Origin: Beverwykella pulmonaria
Taxonomy: Eukaryota; Ascomycota; Dothideomycetes; Pleosporales; Melanommataceae
Length of the DNA stretch: 64,000 bases
Direction: 5' to 3'
NCBI GenBank assembly: GCA_001599595.1
Contig: BCHH01000005.1
Coordinates: 721,403 to 785,402 of the forward strand
Both the position numbers and the translations under genes were made by a program. The notes beneath the pieces are model-generated. The model saw nothing but the letters and a program-made list of their open reading frames with translations. It was not told where the DNA came from and searched no databases. Below are positions 35,510 through 47,693 of this stretch, in pieces. Every line of letters begins with the position of its first letter. Position 1 is the first letter of the stretch.

Positions 35510-35863
35510 CTAAATGCTAATGAGAATACCGCAAATGTCTATGTCGTGTCCTCGTCTACGACGTCGAGCACCACTCTTAGCAGATCTAGGCTGCAGATCA
35601 CGGAGCTTTCGTGAGCTCCTAGTTTCTTGACGGTGCCGTTTGTCGTGTGGATGGGGATGAATCTTTTTGTCCTCTTCGTGGATACAGGTGTCGGATGTGT
35701 CGAGGTTCATGCGGAAATCGGAAACGGGATTCATGTCGGTCGTCATTGTGGCATCAGAGCTCTCCGCAGCATCTGTGATAACAGTATCTTCGCTAATGCA
35801 TTCCGAAGATTCATCCGCTTGAGCATCAATAAGATCTTCATTAAGAAAATGCGTCTCATCCAT
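35510..35863 (-). CDS. Hypothetical polar protein, uncertain
   Basis: A frame of 117 codons. The first half is acidic and Ser/Asp/Glu-rich (DESSECISEDTVITDAAESSD); the second half is strongly basic, with KRHRQETRSSRKLRD and a GARRRRRG run that could be a nuclear localisation signal. No domain is recognised. The frame immediately upstream on the same strand is also open in other phases without a clean splice, so the gene model is doubtful. It could be a small nuclear protein or a relic. Confidence 0.3.
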   Translation of the reverse strand: MDETHFLNEDLIDAQADESSECISEDTVITDAAESSDATMTTDMNPVSDFRMNLDTSDTCIHEEDKKIHPHPHDKRHRQETRSSRKLRDLQPRSAKSGARRRRRGHDIDICGILISI

Positions 35864-36340
35864 TTAAGCATCCATAGAACCCTCTTCGGGGCGAAAGGGC
35901 TTTGCAACGTGTTGCAATCTTCGTTCCGACTGGAGAGGATCTGGCGCAGATCTTCTCCAAATCGTAGCTGGGGACCAGTGAGATTTCCATCCATTTTTCT
36001 CATGCACGAGCGCAAGCTAACTGTATTGTGCGTAGAATTTTGAGTTTCCTGTAAAGGAGTAGAATCTCGTCCCGTATAGTGGTGGGTAGTTGCTCAGCGT
36101 TAATTCCTTAGCAGGTTAAGCTTGAAGGGAATGTTGGAGAAGCCCATGCCCATGCATATCCCTAGCGCTAGGACGTGGAAGAGCTGTGCTGCAAAATCCA
36201 GTATCCTGATGTTTGTTGATTGACTAGTGTATACACAGGTTACTTGGATACCTGTTCGCTGTCATCGACATTACAACAGTGCCGTGTAGCAACCTAACTC
36301 ATTCCACGCTCCCCGGATAATTACATGGACAATAAACCCA

Positions 36341-36359
36341 ATATATATATATATATATA
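36341..36359. repeat. AT dinucleotide microsatellite
   Basis: An uninterrupted (AT)n run of 19 bases just past the 3' end of the HET-domain gene. Confidence 0.9.
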
Positions 36360-36425
36360 GTAAGATACAAGGAAAGCGATACCATCACTCCCAGGTCTCA
36401 ACAAAAAGAAAACAGCGCTAGGTGT

Positions 36426-38454
36426 CTAGATAATCTTCACAACTGCACCTTGCTCAACAAACTTTGGCTTAAACCACTCTTCCACGGGCCACGTCACATC
36501 TTCTCTATATCTCAGCAGCCCCACCCGCTCATAAACCCGTCCTTCTCCCTCGAAACCAGCAACCGGCCTAAGAACAAGACACCACAGGTACTGATACACC
36601 GGCTTATCTGGCGGCACTTTAAGCGATATAAGCTGCAGACACCAGAGCGATTCCCCATTCCCAATATAATGTGCACCCGCGACCGAGAAATCGTAGTCGG
36701 GGCTAAAGTCAGGAAAGTAAGAGCGAGATTGGCCGTGCACACTTAGATCACTATGATCGAAGGTGGCTACTAGCAGCGGTCCTGAGAGCACAACAGACGC
36801 GGAAGAAATCGGGCCTGTGACATCCGGCCCCTTGAGCTCGTAGCTGAAGTCTTTCAACTCGGTGTGCAGAGTAAGAAGGCTTGGATCAATAAGTTCTTCC
36901 CCGGGCCGGACAGCCTCATCGAAAATACCCATGGCGCCATAAACAACTCGCCCACGGCTGCCACAAGCAACCGACATCCACGAGAACGTCGGTGCCTGCC
37001 ACACTTCTGGTCTTGATGGTACCACGCCAATGGACGTAGAAATACTCCATAGACAGTCTTCAACAAACCAGCAATCCCACATACCCACGAGATACGTGGC
37101 CCATATCCCCTTTCCGCGCAAGCATTGCGCGATAACCTTTGCCGCCCCAGAAACCGCAGGCAGTACATCCGTGCGATACGTGAGTTTCATTGTAGAGAAG
37201 TCTTCTGCCAATCTGCGCCAGGCGTGGGCTGCATGGCGTGGTGGGAAAGCCGCTAGCATCGTAGGATGAAACTTGCCTTTGGCATCGTACCAGAAGAGTT
37301 TTGTGGGGACGCGGCCGCATGAGCAGTCCCGCTTCTCCATGCACTCCCAAATAAGCTCGAAGGCGCCGAAATGTAGCGTCCTGGGAGAGAGGAGGCGTTC
37401 CTGCAGCACCCAACCTCGGCCTAGCAGCGGATGTTGCTTGCTATCATGCGGGAGGGGAGAGCGAGTGAAGAACCTTGAGCTGTTTCCGTCGTGGAAAGGT
37501 AGTGGTACCTCTGTCGCCATGTGTCGCAGTGGAGTCTCGATGAAGAAGCCGTCGTTGGGGCCCTTGGACGCTGCCGCGGAGAGTGTGATGATTGCGTTCC
37601 GATATATATCGGCCATTTGAGCGGACTGCACCATCCAGTCCTCATCGTCGTCTTGAATGATGCAAAGGGAGTCAATCCAGAGGTACTGAACAAATAAGCG
37701 GCGAGCGTAGGAAACGGCGTCTTGAAATGTCTTCGGCAACGCATCCCATGCAATCCCTTCTTTATGTTGCTCCAGTGTTTTCTTTTTTGTAGTCAGAGGC
37801 TGAAATCCACCCCATGAGTGACTCAGACATGCGTATTTCCCAGTCTGGTTCTGCGTCTCTCTTAGCAAAATAGCTGCTCCAGGATCACCGGATCCGAGAT
37901 CTAAGACTCGAGACGGGAGATTCGAGTTTGTGGACATGCCATTGCAAAGTGTACGGTGAGTGTTCAAGCACTCGAGAAACCAAGCAGCGATTTGTCTAAA
38001 TGCAGCTTCTGATCGGGTGGTATCGGACACTGCTCTAGCTTTAGGGATGAAGCCTCCGCACTCTACAAAATATGTTAGCAAATACTCCACATTCATCTTC
38101 AGTAAAATCCAGTTGATCATCTTACCTTCCAACTAGAGCCGACACACCACCTTGTCAGCCCCTACAGAATCAATAAGAGAAGGACCAACCTTCGCTAAAA
38201 ACCTCGGTGTCAAGATACCCATCGGGTAAACGCCCCGATATCCCAAGACCAGAGCCCTGCCCGTGGAATCTGAGGGTGAACAAGTCACTATCTTTTCCCT
38301 CTACCTTCGGTTGAATGACCGCCCAAAGAACCACACATAGCGCGCATCCTTCAGCAGCAGCTTCCTGCACAGCCCGAACGCTGAAGTCGCCGTAAACGTG
38401 TCCGTCTTGAAAGTTAACAACGTGCTGACATTGGGAGGCAGGTGTAGAGCCCAT
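36426..38454 (-). CDS. HET-domain (heterokaryon incompatibility) protein
   Basis: Exons 38190..38454 and 36426..38062 give 633 residues. One 127-nt intron (GTTGGT..TTTTGTAG) is the only join without a stop; a micro-exon of seven bases inside it was tested and fails. The N-terminal exon has the GCALCVVLW cysteine pattern typical of the region before HET. The HET domain starts near residue 165 with YACLSHSWGG, continues with LPKTFQDAVSYAR and the signature LWIDSLCIIQDDDEDW, and then MADIYRNAIITLSAAAS. HET proteins trigger cell death when genetically different hyphae fuse, or act in related immunity. The C-terminal ~350 residues are of the common variable type with no recognisable repeat. The gene appears intact. 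Confidence 0.92.
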
Positions 38455-39415
38455 GAAGACTCAGGCACACTGATGTAATCAGCAGCCACAATCTTCGAAA
38501 CATATATTTCGACTTAATCGTGTATTTAAATAGTGCCGGTCGACAGGTTGAAGGTAAAGCTGTCTGATGCGGGATATCACGCCACGCCGGGGGCGTTTTC
38601 GCTAAGAAAGATAAACAGGCATCCTGCGCAGGATGACGATTAATTGGATGGTACCCAAGAACGAAAACTGCGGTTGTTAACGAACCAGAAAGAGTTTTAA
38701 ACTGAGAATATAAGGGAAAACTGAGACAGCGCAACTAATGCAAGAGCGCCCTCTACCAGATAAATAGCAAATCCGATCCATTTGTAAAACTCATACTCAT
38801 CTACCTAATTCTAACATCAATAAGAAGAGCGAGAGGACTTGTACCAGTAATTTGAATACATCATTGCCTGGGCCAACCTTCGATAACATACAGGAACCCG
38901 ATACAAACATAATAAGCTTTATCTTTTCTATTCTTAGTCACGTTACTTGGATACATGCTCATACGATTGGACTCTCCTCGCTAGTTCCCTCCTTCCCCTC
39001 TACCAGCGAGCTATCCCTAGACAATGTGCTAGTCCTAGCCAAAGCCTGGATCTGCTCTCGGTCCTGGCGCTCCTTCTTTGAGCTCGCAATCCCGCATATA
39101 TTGGATTTTAGGGGTATCGTACGCCTCACCGCCTCGTGCGGGAGTAATCGGAACAAGAGTAAGATTCGAGTTAGCGTTAGGGCCGATGTTTCTAGAGAAC
39201 ATGCAGGATCCATATATAGGAGTTGGCGTAGTGGCGAGTGGACGAGAAGGGAAAAGGTTCGCGGTAGACTTGTGTGGGACAAATTTGCGGATAACAATGT
39301 TGTATGTGGTGCGCAAGTTGTCTGACTGATCTGAAGCGGCCATACTGGGGCCGATGTGGCGAATGGTTCCGCTGCGGGAGGATTTGAGGTAGGCTGACCT
39401 GTCGTGGATTAAGGC
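38455..39415. other. Intergenic region upstream of the HET gene
   Basis: Holds the HET promoter. Open frames on both strands at 38852-39410 have no recognised family; the minus-strand one could belong to the decayed gene that begins to its right. Confidence 0.4.
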
Positions 39416-40615
39416 GTTGAAGCAGTATTTTCGCGCGCTGAAAGCTTTCGACACGTAGCTTCCGCCTCCTCTTCCAACTCCTTCATGACCTCATTTTTAC
39501 GCTCCGTTTCGGCCTGATTATCTGCTAAAATGTCGACTTATTGCTCCTTGAACCGCTTATTATCTTTCTTATACAGCACGTTAAGACATTTCCGGGCTGT
39601 AGAAAATACGGCCTTCCATCTCTCGCTTAGCACTGGTTGGAAGTTGCCTGCTCAGAATGTTAGTAACATTTATCTGGGAACAATGGGATGAAAATCGAAT
39701 CACTACCAATACCGGTCGGATGTAGCTCCTTCAGTATCTTAGTCTCTGCCATTCTGTAAAAGATGTGGCTATTTCTAGGTGATTTCAGCCCCTCTAGCCT
39801 GGGTGCTTTGGACGTATGGAAGAATTTAGCTTTCTGCTTCTTCCTTGGATGACCCTCACTAGACGACGCAGTGAAAGCATGCTTATTGACGGAGGCCAGC
39901 TTTAGAAAGACTGCTTGCACAGTGCTGTCTACTATCGTTAGACACGGTACCTGAAAGATTGATTATCAGCAAACTTCAAACGCCTAAATATTGGCAAACT
40001 CAGCTGCGGTGGGCAGCTTCATACTTTGACTATGATGGTGCGTCTTTGTCTGCAGCGACGTTGCCTTCTAGTTCATGCTCAGGCTATGGCAGTTCGTCAC
40101 TCTCATGTCTCATTCCTCTCATACTTTGGTCGTGGAAGTCTATCAAGCTCTACTTTGCCATTTATTTCGTCCTCCGCCTATGGTATTCCCTCGCTACCTA
40201 TTTCAGCACTCGCCTCAGGTCCCAATTGTAGCGCCTGCTTCTTCCTAACGGCGCCATCCTGCTGGTCCACGCTCGCGAAGTCTTGGGCTCGAACAAATAT
40301 CTCATCGAAGATGCGGCGCATGATCTCTCCGCTCCGAGCCGCCAACGCTGGGACATCAGTGCCTTTGATAGCTACTCGGAACAATGGTGCACCAAGTAGT
40401 CCGCCGGATTGAAAACTTAGACGAGCGCGTTTAAAGATTTCAGCGAGCGCATTGCCGGCAGGGGCCTCTTCAGCACCGAGAGCGCACGCCAGTGTTCTGT
40501 GTCTTCGGAGTCGAGTGTCATAGTAAAGTACCGTGATGGAGGAAGGAAGTAGTGAATGTGGAGTATGAAGGGCATAAGTTGCCCGTTGTTGAAAGACTGT
40601 TAGTTTTGTGAGAAT
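39416..40615 (-). pseudogene. Decayed gene with several in-frame stops, function unknown
   Basis: A chain of minus-strand frames with splice logic but broken by stops. From the right: a start-less frame of ~145 codons (about 40178..40612), ending GSEGIP-stop-AEDEINGK; then ELP-stop-PEHELEGNVAADKDAPS-stop; then, after an intron, a basic region with EGHPRKKQKAKFFH and AETKILKELHPTGIG, and a clean phase-1 intron into NFQPVLSERWKAVFSTARKC; then KEQ-stop-VDILADNQAETERK and a Glu-rich coiled-coil end (about 39416). The four stops are TAG, TAG, TAG and TAA, each one C-to-T step from CAG or CAA. I do not recognise the protein; it looks nuclear (basic patch plus coiled coil). Confidence 0.45.
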
Positions 40616-40821
40616 TTATCGACGGCGGGAGGTAAAGAACAGTCTGCGCTGAAGGATGTTTCCGCCACTTTCACCCACTGGGGTCCCTTCTCATTTAACA
40701 ACACCTAATTTTGAGATTCTCAGAGGAAAATGTGGCTTGCCTACATAGGTAGAGAGCCTGTAATGATACTCCAGCATCGTCCGAAATTTGTCTGCATTCA
40801 CTATGCGCGCCCCTCTCAGCG

Positions 40822-42577
40822 CTACACCTGCTCGATTTCCTCATCACTGTCACCTCTCCGAGGCTTCCCTTCTGCCTTCTCCGGTAATAGCCTCAGCAAA
40901 ACCCGTAGCCCACACGCGATGATAATGAGTATGATCCAAAACATTTGTCCTCCTAAGATACGATACTTGACACCGGTAGCATATACGCTGGTCGCTAGTG
41001 CTGGAATAACGGCGCGCAAGGCACAAGAAATGGTCAATACGATGGCGTTTAATTCGCCTAGCGTCTCATGGGAGGGTGCGATGTCATTTACGGCAAGCTG
41101 GCATGAAACTGATGCATGTTAGTAAAGGATCGAGTGCAGGGAATCCGATATCTTACTAAACGCCATGGCAACTCCACTCCCGATTACCAAAGCCGTAGGT
41201 GCCAATATCCAAAATGGTACCCTGAGGTCGTAGCGTAGGAGTACGTTGCCAATCGGGGCCGTCAGAAAGAAGAACGGCCAGACTGTTGCGCATAAACGAA
41301 AGATGAAGCCGGTTCCAAAGCGACGCTGAAGCGGCGGAAACATGACGAGCAGCCAAAATGCCTGAGAGACCCCGCCAACTCCTAACGTTAAAGCAATGAG
41401 TCCAGGTGGAAACCCAGTTCCACCTCGACCGACGGGCTCGAACAGGAACACCGGTATGACCGCGGTGTAGGCAAAGGCTAGGAGGGATACATAGTTGTAT
41501 ATTATAATTACCTGCTTAACGCCAGGAGCTTGAACTAGCTCCCAAGTCGTCATCGGCGGCTGACCGGTCTTCTTACCATGGTGGAGATGCAGGGTCTAGT
41601 TCAAATGTCAACTCTTGGCCAACTTTGAATGAAAAGCGGCACGAACCTCGTTGACGAAGACAGAAGTCAAGATTGCGGTTGTGAGGCCAATCGATGCAAC
41701 GACGAAACCAGGAAAGGCATAAGGGTACTCATGAAAGAATTGTATGCGACCAAATGTGGAAGGAAATTTCTTTGCTGGATTCTCAAGAGTGCCACCTCCA
41801 CATATGTCAGTTGAGATGTCTGATGGGGCAGAGGCATGCTGCACATACCAATGGTCGTTCCTATAAATATACCCAGATTTCCAGCAAATGCAAAGTAGCT
41901 GAAAGCTCGGGCTTGCGTCTTTTTGGTGCTAATCTCTGTGAACATAGCACGGATGGTACTAGGCTAATCAGCATCCCGCTTCAAGGAATCAAATACCCCA
42001 GATGCTTACACGAAAGTGCCTGCAAATACTCCAGAGAGACATCGAAAGATGATCATTTGCCATATCGTCGTGCTCATTCCGAATAATGCAGTGGCAATGG
42101 TTACCCCAAAAAGAGAGATGGCAAGAACTGGTTTCCTTCCAAAGTGGTCGGCTGCCTAAGCACTTGTTAACACGGCTTTTGACATCCTCAGCAGAAATAG
42201 TTGCATACCTTGCCCCAGGATATCATGACACACATCTGGGTCGCCGAGAACAAACTTTCGATAAGTCCTGAGTAGAAGCCTACGTCTTCTGTAGCAATTC
42301 CAGTGTCTTCGACCATCTGATTGATGTACGGAAGAATAGTAAAGAACGCAACTGGCTCTACGACTCTCGCAAAGCAAAGGAGGAATATTTGAGCCTTCGG
42401 GAGTGGTGCGTCCTCATCGTTGTCAATTCCATCAACTTGAGGCGACGCTTCGATGGGGTCAGCTGTTGCACCTGAGGCGATGGCGGCAAGCAATGGCGTG
42501 CTCTCGTCGCTGACTTTGATCGTGGGCTCCTCGCAGCTAGACGACGAGGAGCTCGACGAGGAGCTTGATGAAGGCAT
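40822..42577 (-). CDS. MFS multidrug-type transporter with poly-Ser N-terminus
   Basis: Six exons (42209..42577, 42010..42155, 41849..41958, 41647..41795, 41157..41595, 40822..41108) join in phase to 499 residues. The N-terminus starts MP followed by 12 serines and an acidic stretch with STPLLAAI. Helix 1 follows with LLCFARVVEPVAFFTILPYI, the fungal MFS type also seen in Zrt/vacuolar-like and multidrug carriers. Then come AADHFGRKPVLAISLFG after helix 2, FRCLSGVFAGTFVTIRAMFTEI and helix 5 GNLGIFIGTTIGG. The second half has PPGLIALTLGVGG and the last helices up to RVLLRLLP, followed by a short acidic tail. Introns are 48-53 nt. The Ser run, coded by TCG/TCC/AGC-type codons, could vary in length. 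Substrate is unknown. Confidence 0.88.
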
Positions 42578-43147
42578 GGTCTCAAATGCCTCGAAGATGC
42601 AAGGCAGTGTAATCGAGGTGAGACAAACGAAGCATTCCCCGCGACAATGATTAGATCGCGAAACGGCCCGGCTTCGCAGCGCAAAGAACAAAGCTTAACC
42701 CAACGCTTGCAGATGCAGAACGAAAGAGGCGCGAGATCAAATATTTATGAGCTGTCGCACCATCCGTCAGCAGGCGTCAAGAAAACGCGTCTTGCGTCTA
42801 ACCCCGAATGGGTGCTAGCTCGAACGCCTTCCCACTGCATGGGAACGCATCGAGAAGTCAACCGAGTTTCTTTGTGTGGACATAGCCGTCTTTGGGTTAC
42901 GTGGACGGCACAGCCTACGATACTGGTACTGTATGTCGTGAGCTGAAGTAAACTCTCAAGCCAGTTATTCAATGGTAATAAATTCTTCACGTTTGATATA
43001 CTACGCAACTGCGAACGAAGAACTTCTATATTTGGGCTCTAAGAATGATGTGAAGCCGTTCTCCAAATTCTCCCCATAACTCCTTTCTTTTGGAGCGAAT
43101 CCATGCCCTTAACTCCTGTAAATGCATTCAAAATATCGGCCAAGGGA

Positions 43148-43838
43148 TCAGCGAATCCGGGCGGCCTCATCCCTCAACAAATTTATCAGGCTGTCTACAG
43201 AGTCCATGTCCCCAGCATCCAGTTTTTGCGTCGGCTTGAAATGTGAGGGTACGTGGTCCACGACGACATCGAGAGCGGGCTGGAAGTTCCGTGAAGCGCA
43301 AGAAAGAGCGCGAACGGCTTTCTTTCGCACGTCCTTATGTTCGTCTTCGATTGCGAGTTTGACGAGGGTTGGGATTGCTCCGACAACGAGTAGCTACGAT
43401 GTGTCAGTCCTGGATCTATATGGATGAAAAGAAGGGGCTCGGACTTACTCTCTCTTGCGTGCGCTCATTGTTCTCGACCGCGGTGCCTATACACCATGCA
43501 GCATACTTCCTCAGATCGGCCTCTGCACTCTCCAAGTGGTTTACCAGCCTTGTCCACAGCTGCAAGGGCCCTAGATTGTTTGCGTTGTCCAGGTTCTCGA
43601 CGAGCTGCTCAAAGTCATCGAAGGCGCCTATCCTGGCCGCCAAACTGGCCTTATCGTCGTCGATGATGTCCATCCTGTCCTGCATCAATTCGGCGTCGGA
43701 TTTGGGAGCTGCCCCGAACAGAGCAGCAAGTGCATTGGGATCGAGGGCAGTTTTGGGGGCATCTGCGTTGCCCGTTCGCGACACTTCTGAGTTTTCGATG
43801 CCCCATTTGAGGATGTTGTTGATCTGTGGGTCGTTCAT
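43148..43838 (-). CDS. FES1: Hsp70 nucleotide exchange factor Fes1
   Basis: Exons 43449..43838 and 43148..43393 (55-nt intron, phase 0) give 211 residues, the normal fungal Fes1/HspBP1 length. The N-terminus NNILKWGIENSE is the Fes1 signature; after it come LDPNALAALFGAAPKSDAELMQ and armadillo-like helices (FEQLVENLDNANNLGPL, KYAAWCIGTAVENNERTQ, IPTLVKLAIEDEHKDVRKKAVRALS). Fes1 releases ADP from cytosolic Hsp70 (Ssa class) and helps send misfolded proteins to degradation. It sits upstream of actin, and the two genes are divergent with about 1 kb between the starts. A run of about a dozen G bases at 43869-43880 lies in its leader. Confidence 0.95.
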
Positions 43839-44881
43839 TTTACCGTCTGCTGTATTTCGAGAGGGATGGGGGGGGGGGGGATAGAGTTTTGGGTTGAAAG
43901 AGACTGAGGCAGTTCGTGCGCCGTTCTATTTAGGCGTCCGGGACATTTTTTTTGGGTACATGCAACATGACGGAGGTTGGTTCGAGATGGCACCACGGCA
44001 TTCGACGGGCTTCCATCACGACTTGTCAACACCACAACAACAACTAATAATAATATGACTGGAATGACAACAGGAAGAAGAGGTGTAGCGAGAACCTTGG
44101 AAAGGTTTATTCCCGCAATTCCATTCTAATCTCCACGATCCATAAATGTCGTACGGTCCCCGCTACCCCTCATTCCACGTGATATGCGGCGGAGTGTCCG
44201 TGCTTGGGCTGGCATTCAACGGGCATCTCGAGTTGGCGGTGAGCAGCGGATGAGATGGCTGGCCAAAATGCCACACCACGGACTCCACGCACTTCAGGTA
44301 TCAGAGCAGCGAGGCGAAGACCCGCCGAACGCGTAGTACCGAGGGGAGACAGCTCCATTGCCAAGCGGTTAATGGAGCTGCCTGGCGAGCGGTACTAGGC
44401 GTGACAGGCGCGGACAGAGCTTCCTGTGGTGCTGTGGCGGAGAAGCTTGCGTACACACTGTGAAGACCGTAATAGTGCAGCCTGCGCTGATGTGATGCCG
44501 TGTATAAAGAGATGTTCGTACGCGTCCAATGCCAGAATTTAGGTATTGAATGCCACTGCGCCTGCTAATCGCCGCCTCGCCTTCACCTTACCTCGCTCCT
44601 GCCGCCGCCCCGCTAACCCTGGGCAAGAGTTGGCGCATCCTCTCCCGCTTATTTAGCAGCACCCACCGACTTTGCCCTTCGCACAGAACCTGAACCTCAC
44701 CACCGCCGCCCGCACTTGTAAGCCTCCTCTAAACCCCTACATCTCCGCGATCTCCCTCGACGGCCACAACCGCGAGCATTCTCCTGCACCCGGCTAACAA
44801 TCGACTCCCACAGCGATTCCCACTCGCCTATCCGCCACCCCTCGCCGCCAACTCCCCAATCTCGCTCCCTAATCAGTCAAC
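43839..44881. promoter_or_regulatory. Divergent FES1/actin promoter region
   Basis: About 1 kb without a gene. The plus-strand half nearest actin (44560-44880) is strongly pyrimidine-rich, typical of highly expressed fungal genes, with long runs of CTC/CCT before the start codon. Confidence 0.55.
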
Positions 44882-46488
<1,607 letters not shown>

Positions 46489-46916
46489 GGTACCTCCGCC
46501 TCGCCGGCTTCGAGACGAATTTGCGACTGACAATTGTTACGTTCAGCGTGTTCCTGCGTGCGGTCCTAGACGGTATCATGGCAAGCCTAGTAGCGGAGGC
46601 ATCATTTCGTTGGCGCTCTGTTATGCCCGGGGTTCTCAAACGATGGTTGTTCACAAAATGGCATATCGTGCCGGAGGTTGGGTGGTGCACTTATGGGGGA
46701 GCTTGGGCTCGTTCGTAGGGGCGTGACCATGGATCTTAAAGACTGTAGCTTAGAGCCTGGACACCTTTTTCCATCCCCTACAATTGGCCGATTTTTTATT
46801 CTAAAACTTGTTCTTTTCTTCAGTCGCATGCTCGTCGTAATTTCGTGAATGCTCTAACTCTACTCATGCCAACCATTCCCTTTCTATGATTACCGACTTG
46901 ATGTACGTTCCAGGTA

Positions 46917-47458
46917 TCACAGCACTCCTAAGACCAATCCCACAAGCTCGCTAAACTCTTCCCTTCCACCCATGCCTTTGTCGAGCCCCATGCCTACTAC
47001 CACCATCCTCGTCTCCCTCGCATCCCGTGTCTTGATTGCGCTCGCAACCTGCGTTGCTAGTGTCTGGCCAAGCACTTCTAGCTCGGGTATTGTACCGCCA
47101 AGAATAGTCGTAGCTGTAAGGTGGTGCATAGGTAGCAGGTCTGAGTTTGGAATGTCCTCATCCTGCTCGTAGTACGGGTTCGAGGTGAGCGAGTTGTCAG
47201 TTGCGGAGATGTCGAGGGGGACGTGTACCTAGATATGGAAATTTTGAATTAGCTCATTGTCTTCGGAGCATAAACTATGGAAGAATAGCCTACCCAGTGC
47301 GCTAACCGCCCATTCTGGGTTACGGTTATGAGGATCTTATTGGCGAAGTAGTGGGTCGTTGCTGTGGTGTCTGCGCCTTTTATTGTTGTCGATGAGGATT
47401 GTATGCGTGCTGGGTAGGGCGTGGGCGTTACCGTGTATTCTGCGAGTGGCGCTGACAT
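46917..47458 (-). CDS. Proteasome assembly chaperone 3 (PAC3/Psmg3-like)
   Basis: Exons 47294..47458 and 46917..47228 (65-nt intron, phase 0) give 158 residues. The reading contains ILITVTQNGRLAHWVHVPLD, SDLLPMHHLTATTILGGT, LGQTLATQVASAIKTRDARETR and MVVVGMGLDKG, the order seen in fungal PAC3 homologues. PAC3 (with PAC4; Irc25 and Poc4 in yeast) guides assembly of the 20S alpha ring in the cytosol. The start MSAPLAEYT was chosen over an upstream in-frame ATG (47608) because that extension is unlike the family and overlaps the presumed promoter. It is divergent from DHR1, and the ~235 bp between starts must serve both. Confidence 0.8.
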
Positions 47459-47693
47459 ACTTTCGAGCCCCCTGCAGCCGCGAGTAGACAAGAAGTTGTT
47501 CAGAGAGCTTCCTGGACGCTCGAACGTGCAGTAGTCGCTATTCTGCCACTGCACTCCGCCCTCGGGCAAACCAATACCGGTTCCCCGCCAAAAATTTCCT
47601 CTTGGCATTCCCTATGCATCTGGATCTCAAGAAACTTCCCTTATTATGAGCTTCTAACCTGCTCGTGCATTCTCTCTCTGGCGAGGCTTCACA

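Noticed and set aside
38063..38189. Two introns with a seven-base micro-exon in the HET gene
   Set aside because: Both joins through the micro-exon lead to stops; a single 127-nt intron works.
40026..40412. 128-codon plus-strand frame
   Set aside because: No start context or splice signals; the minus strand shows better coding logic, though decayed.
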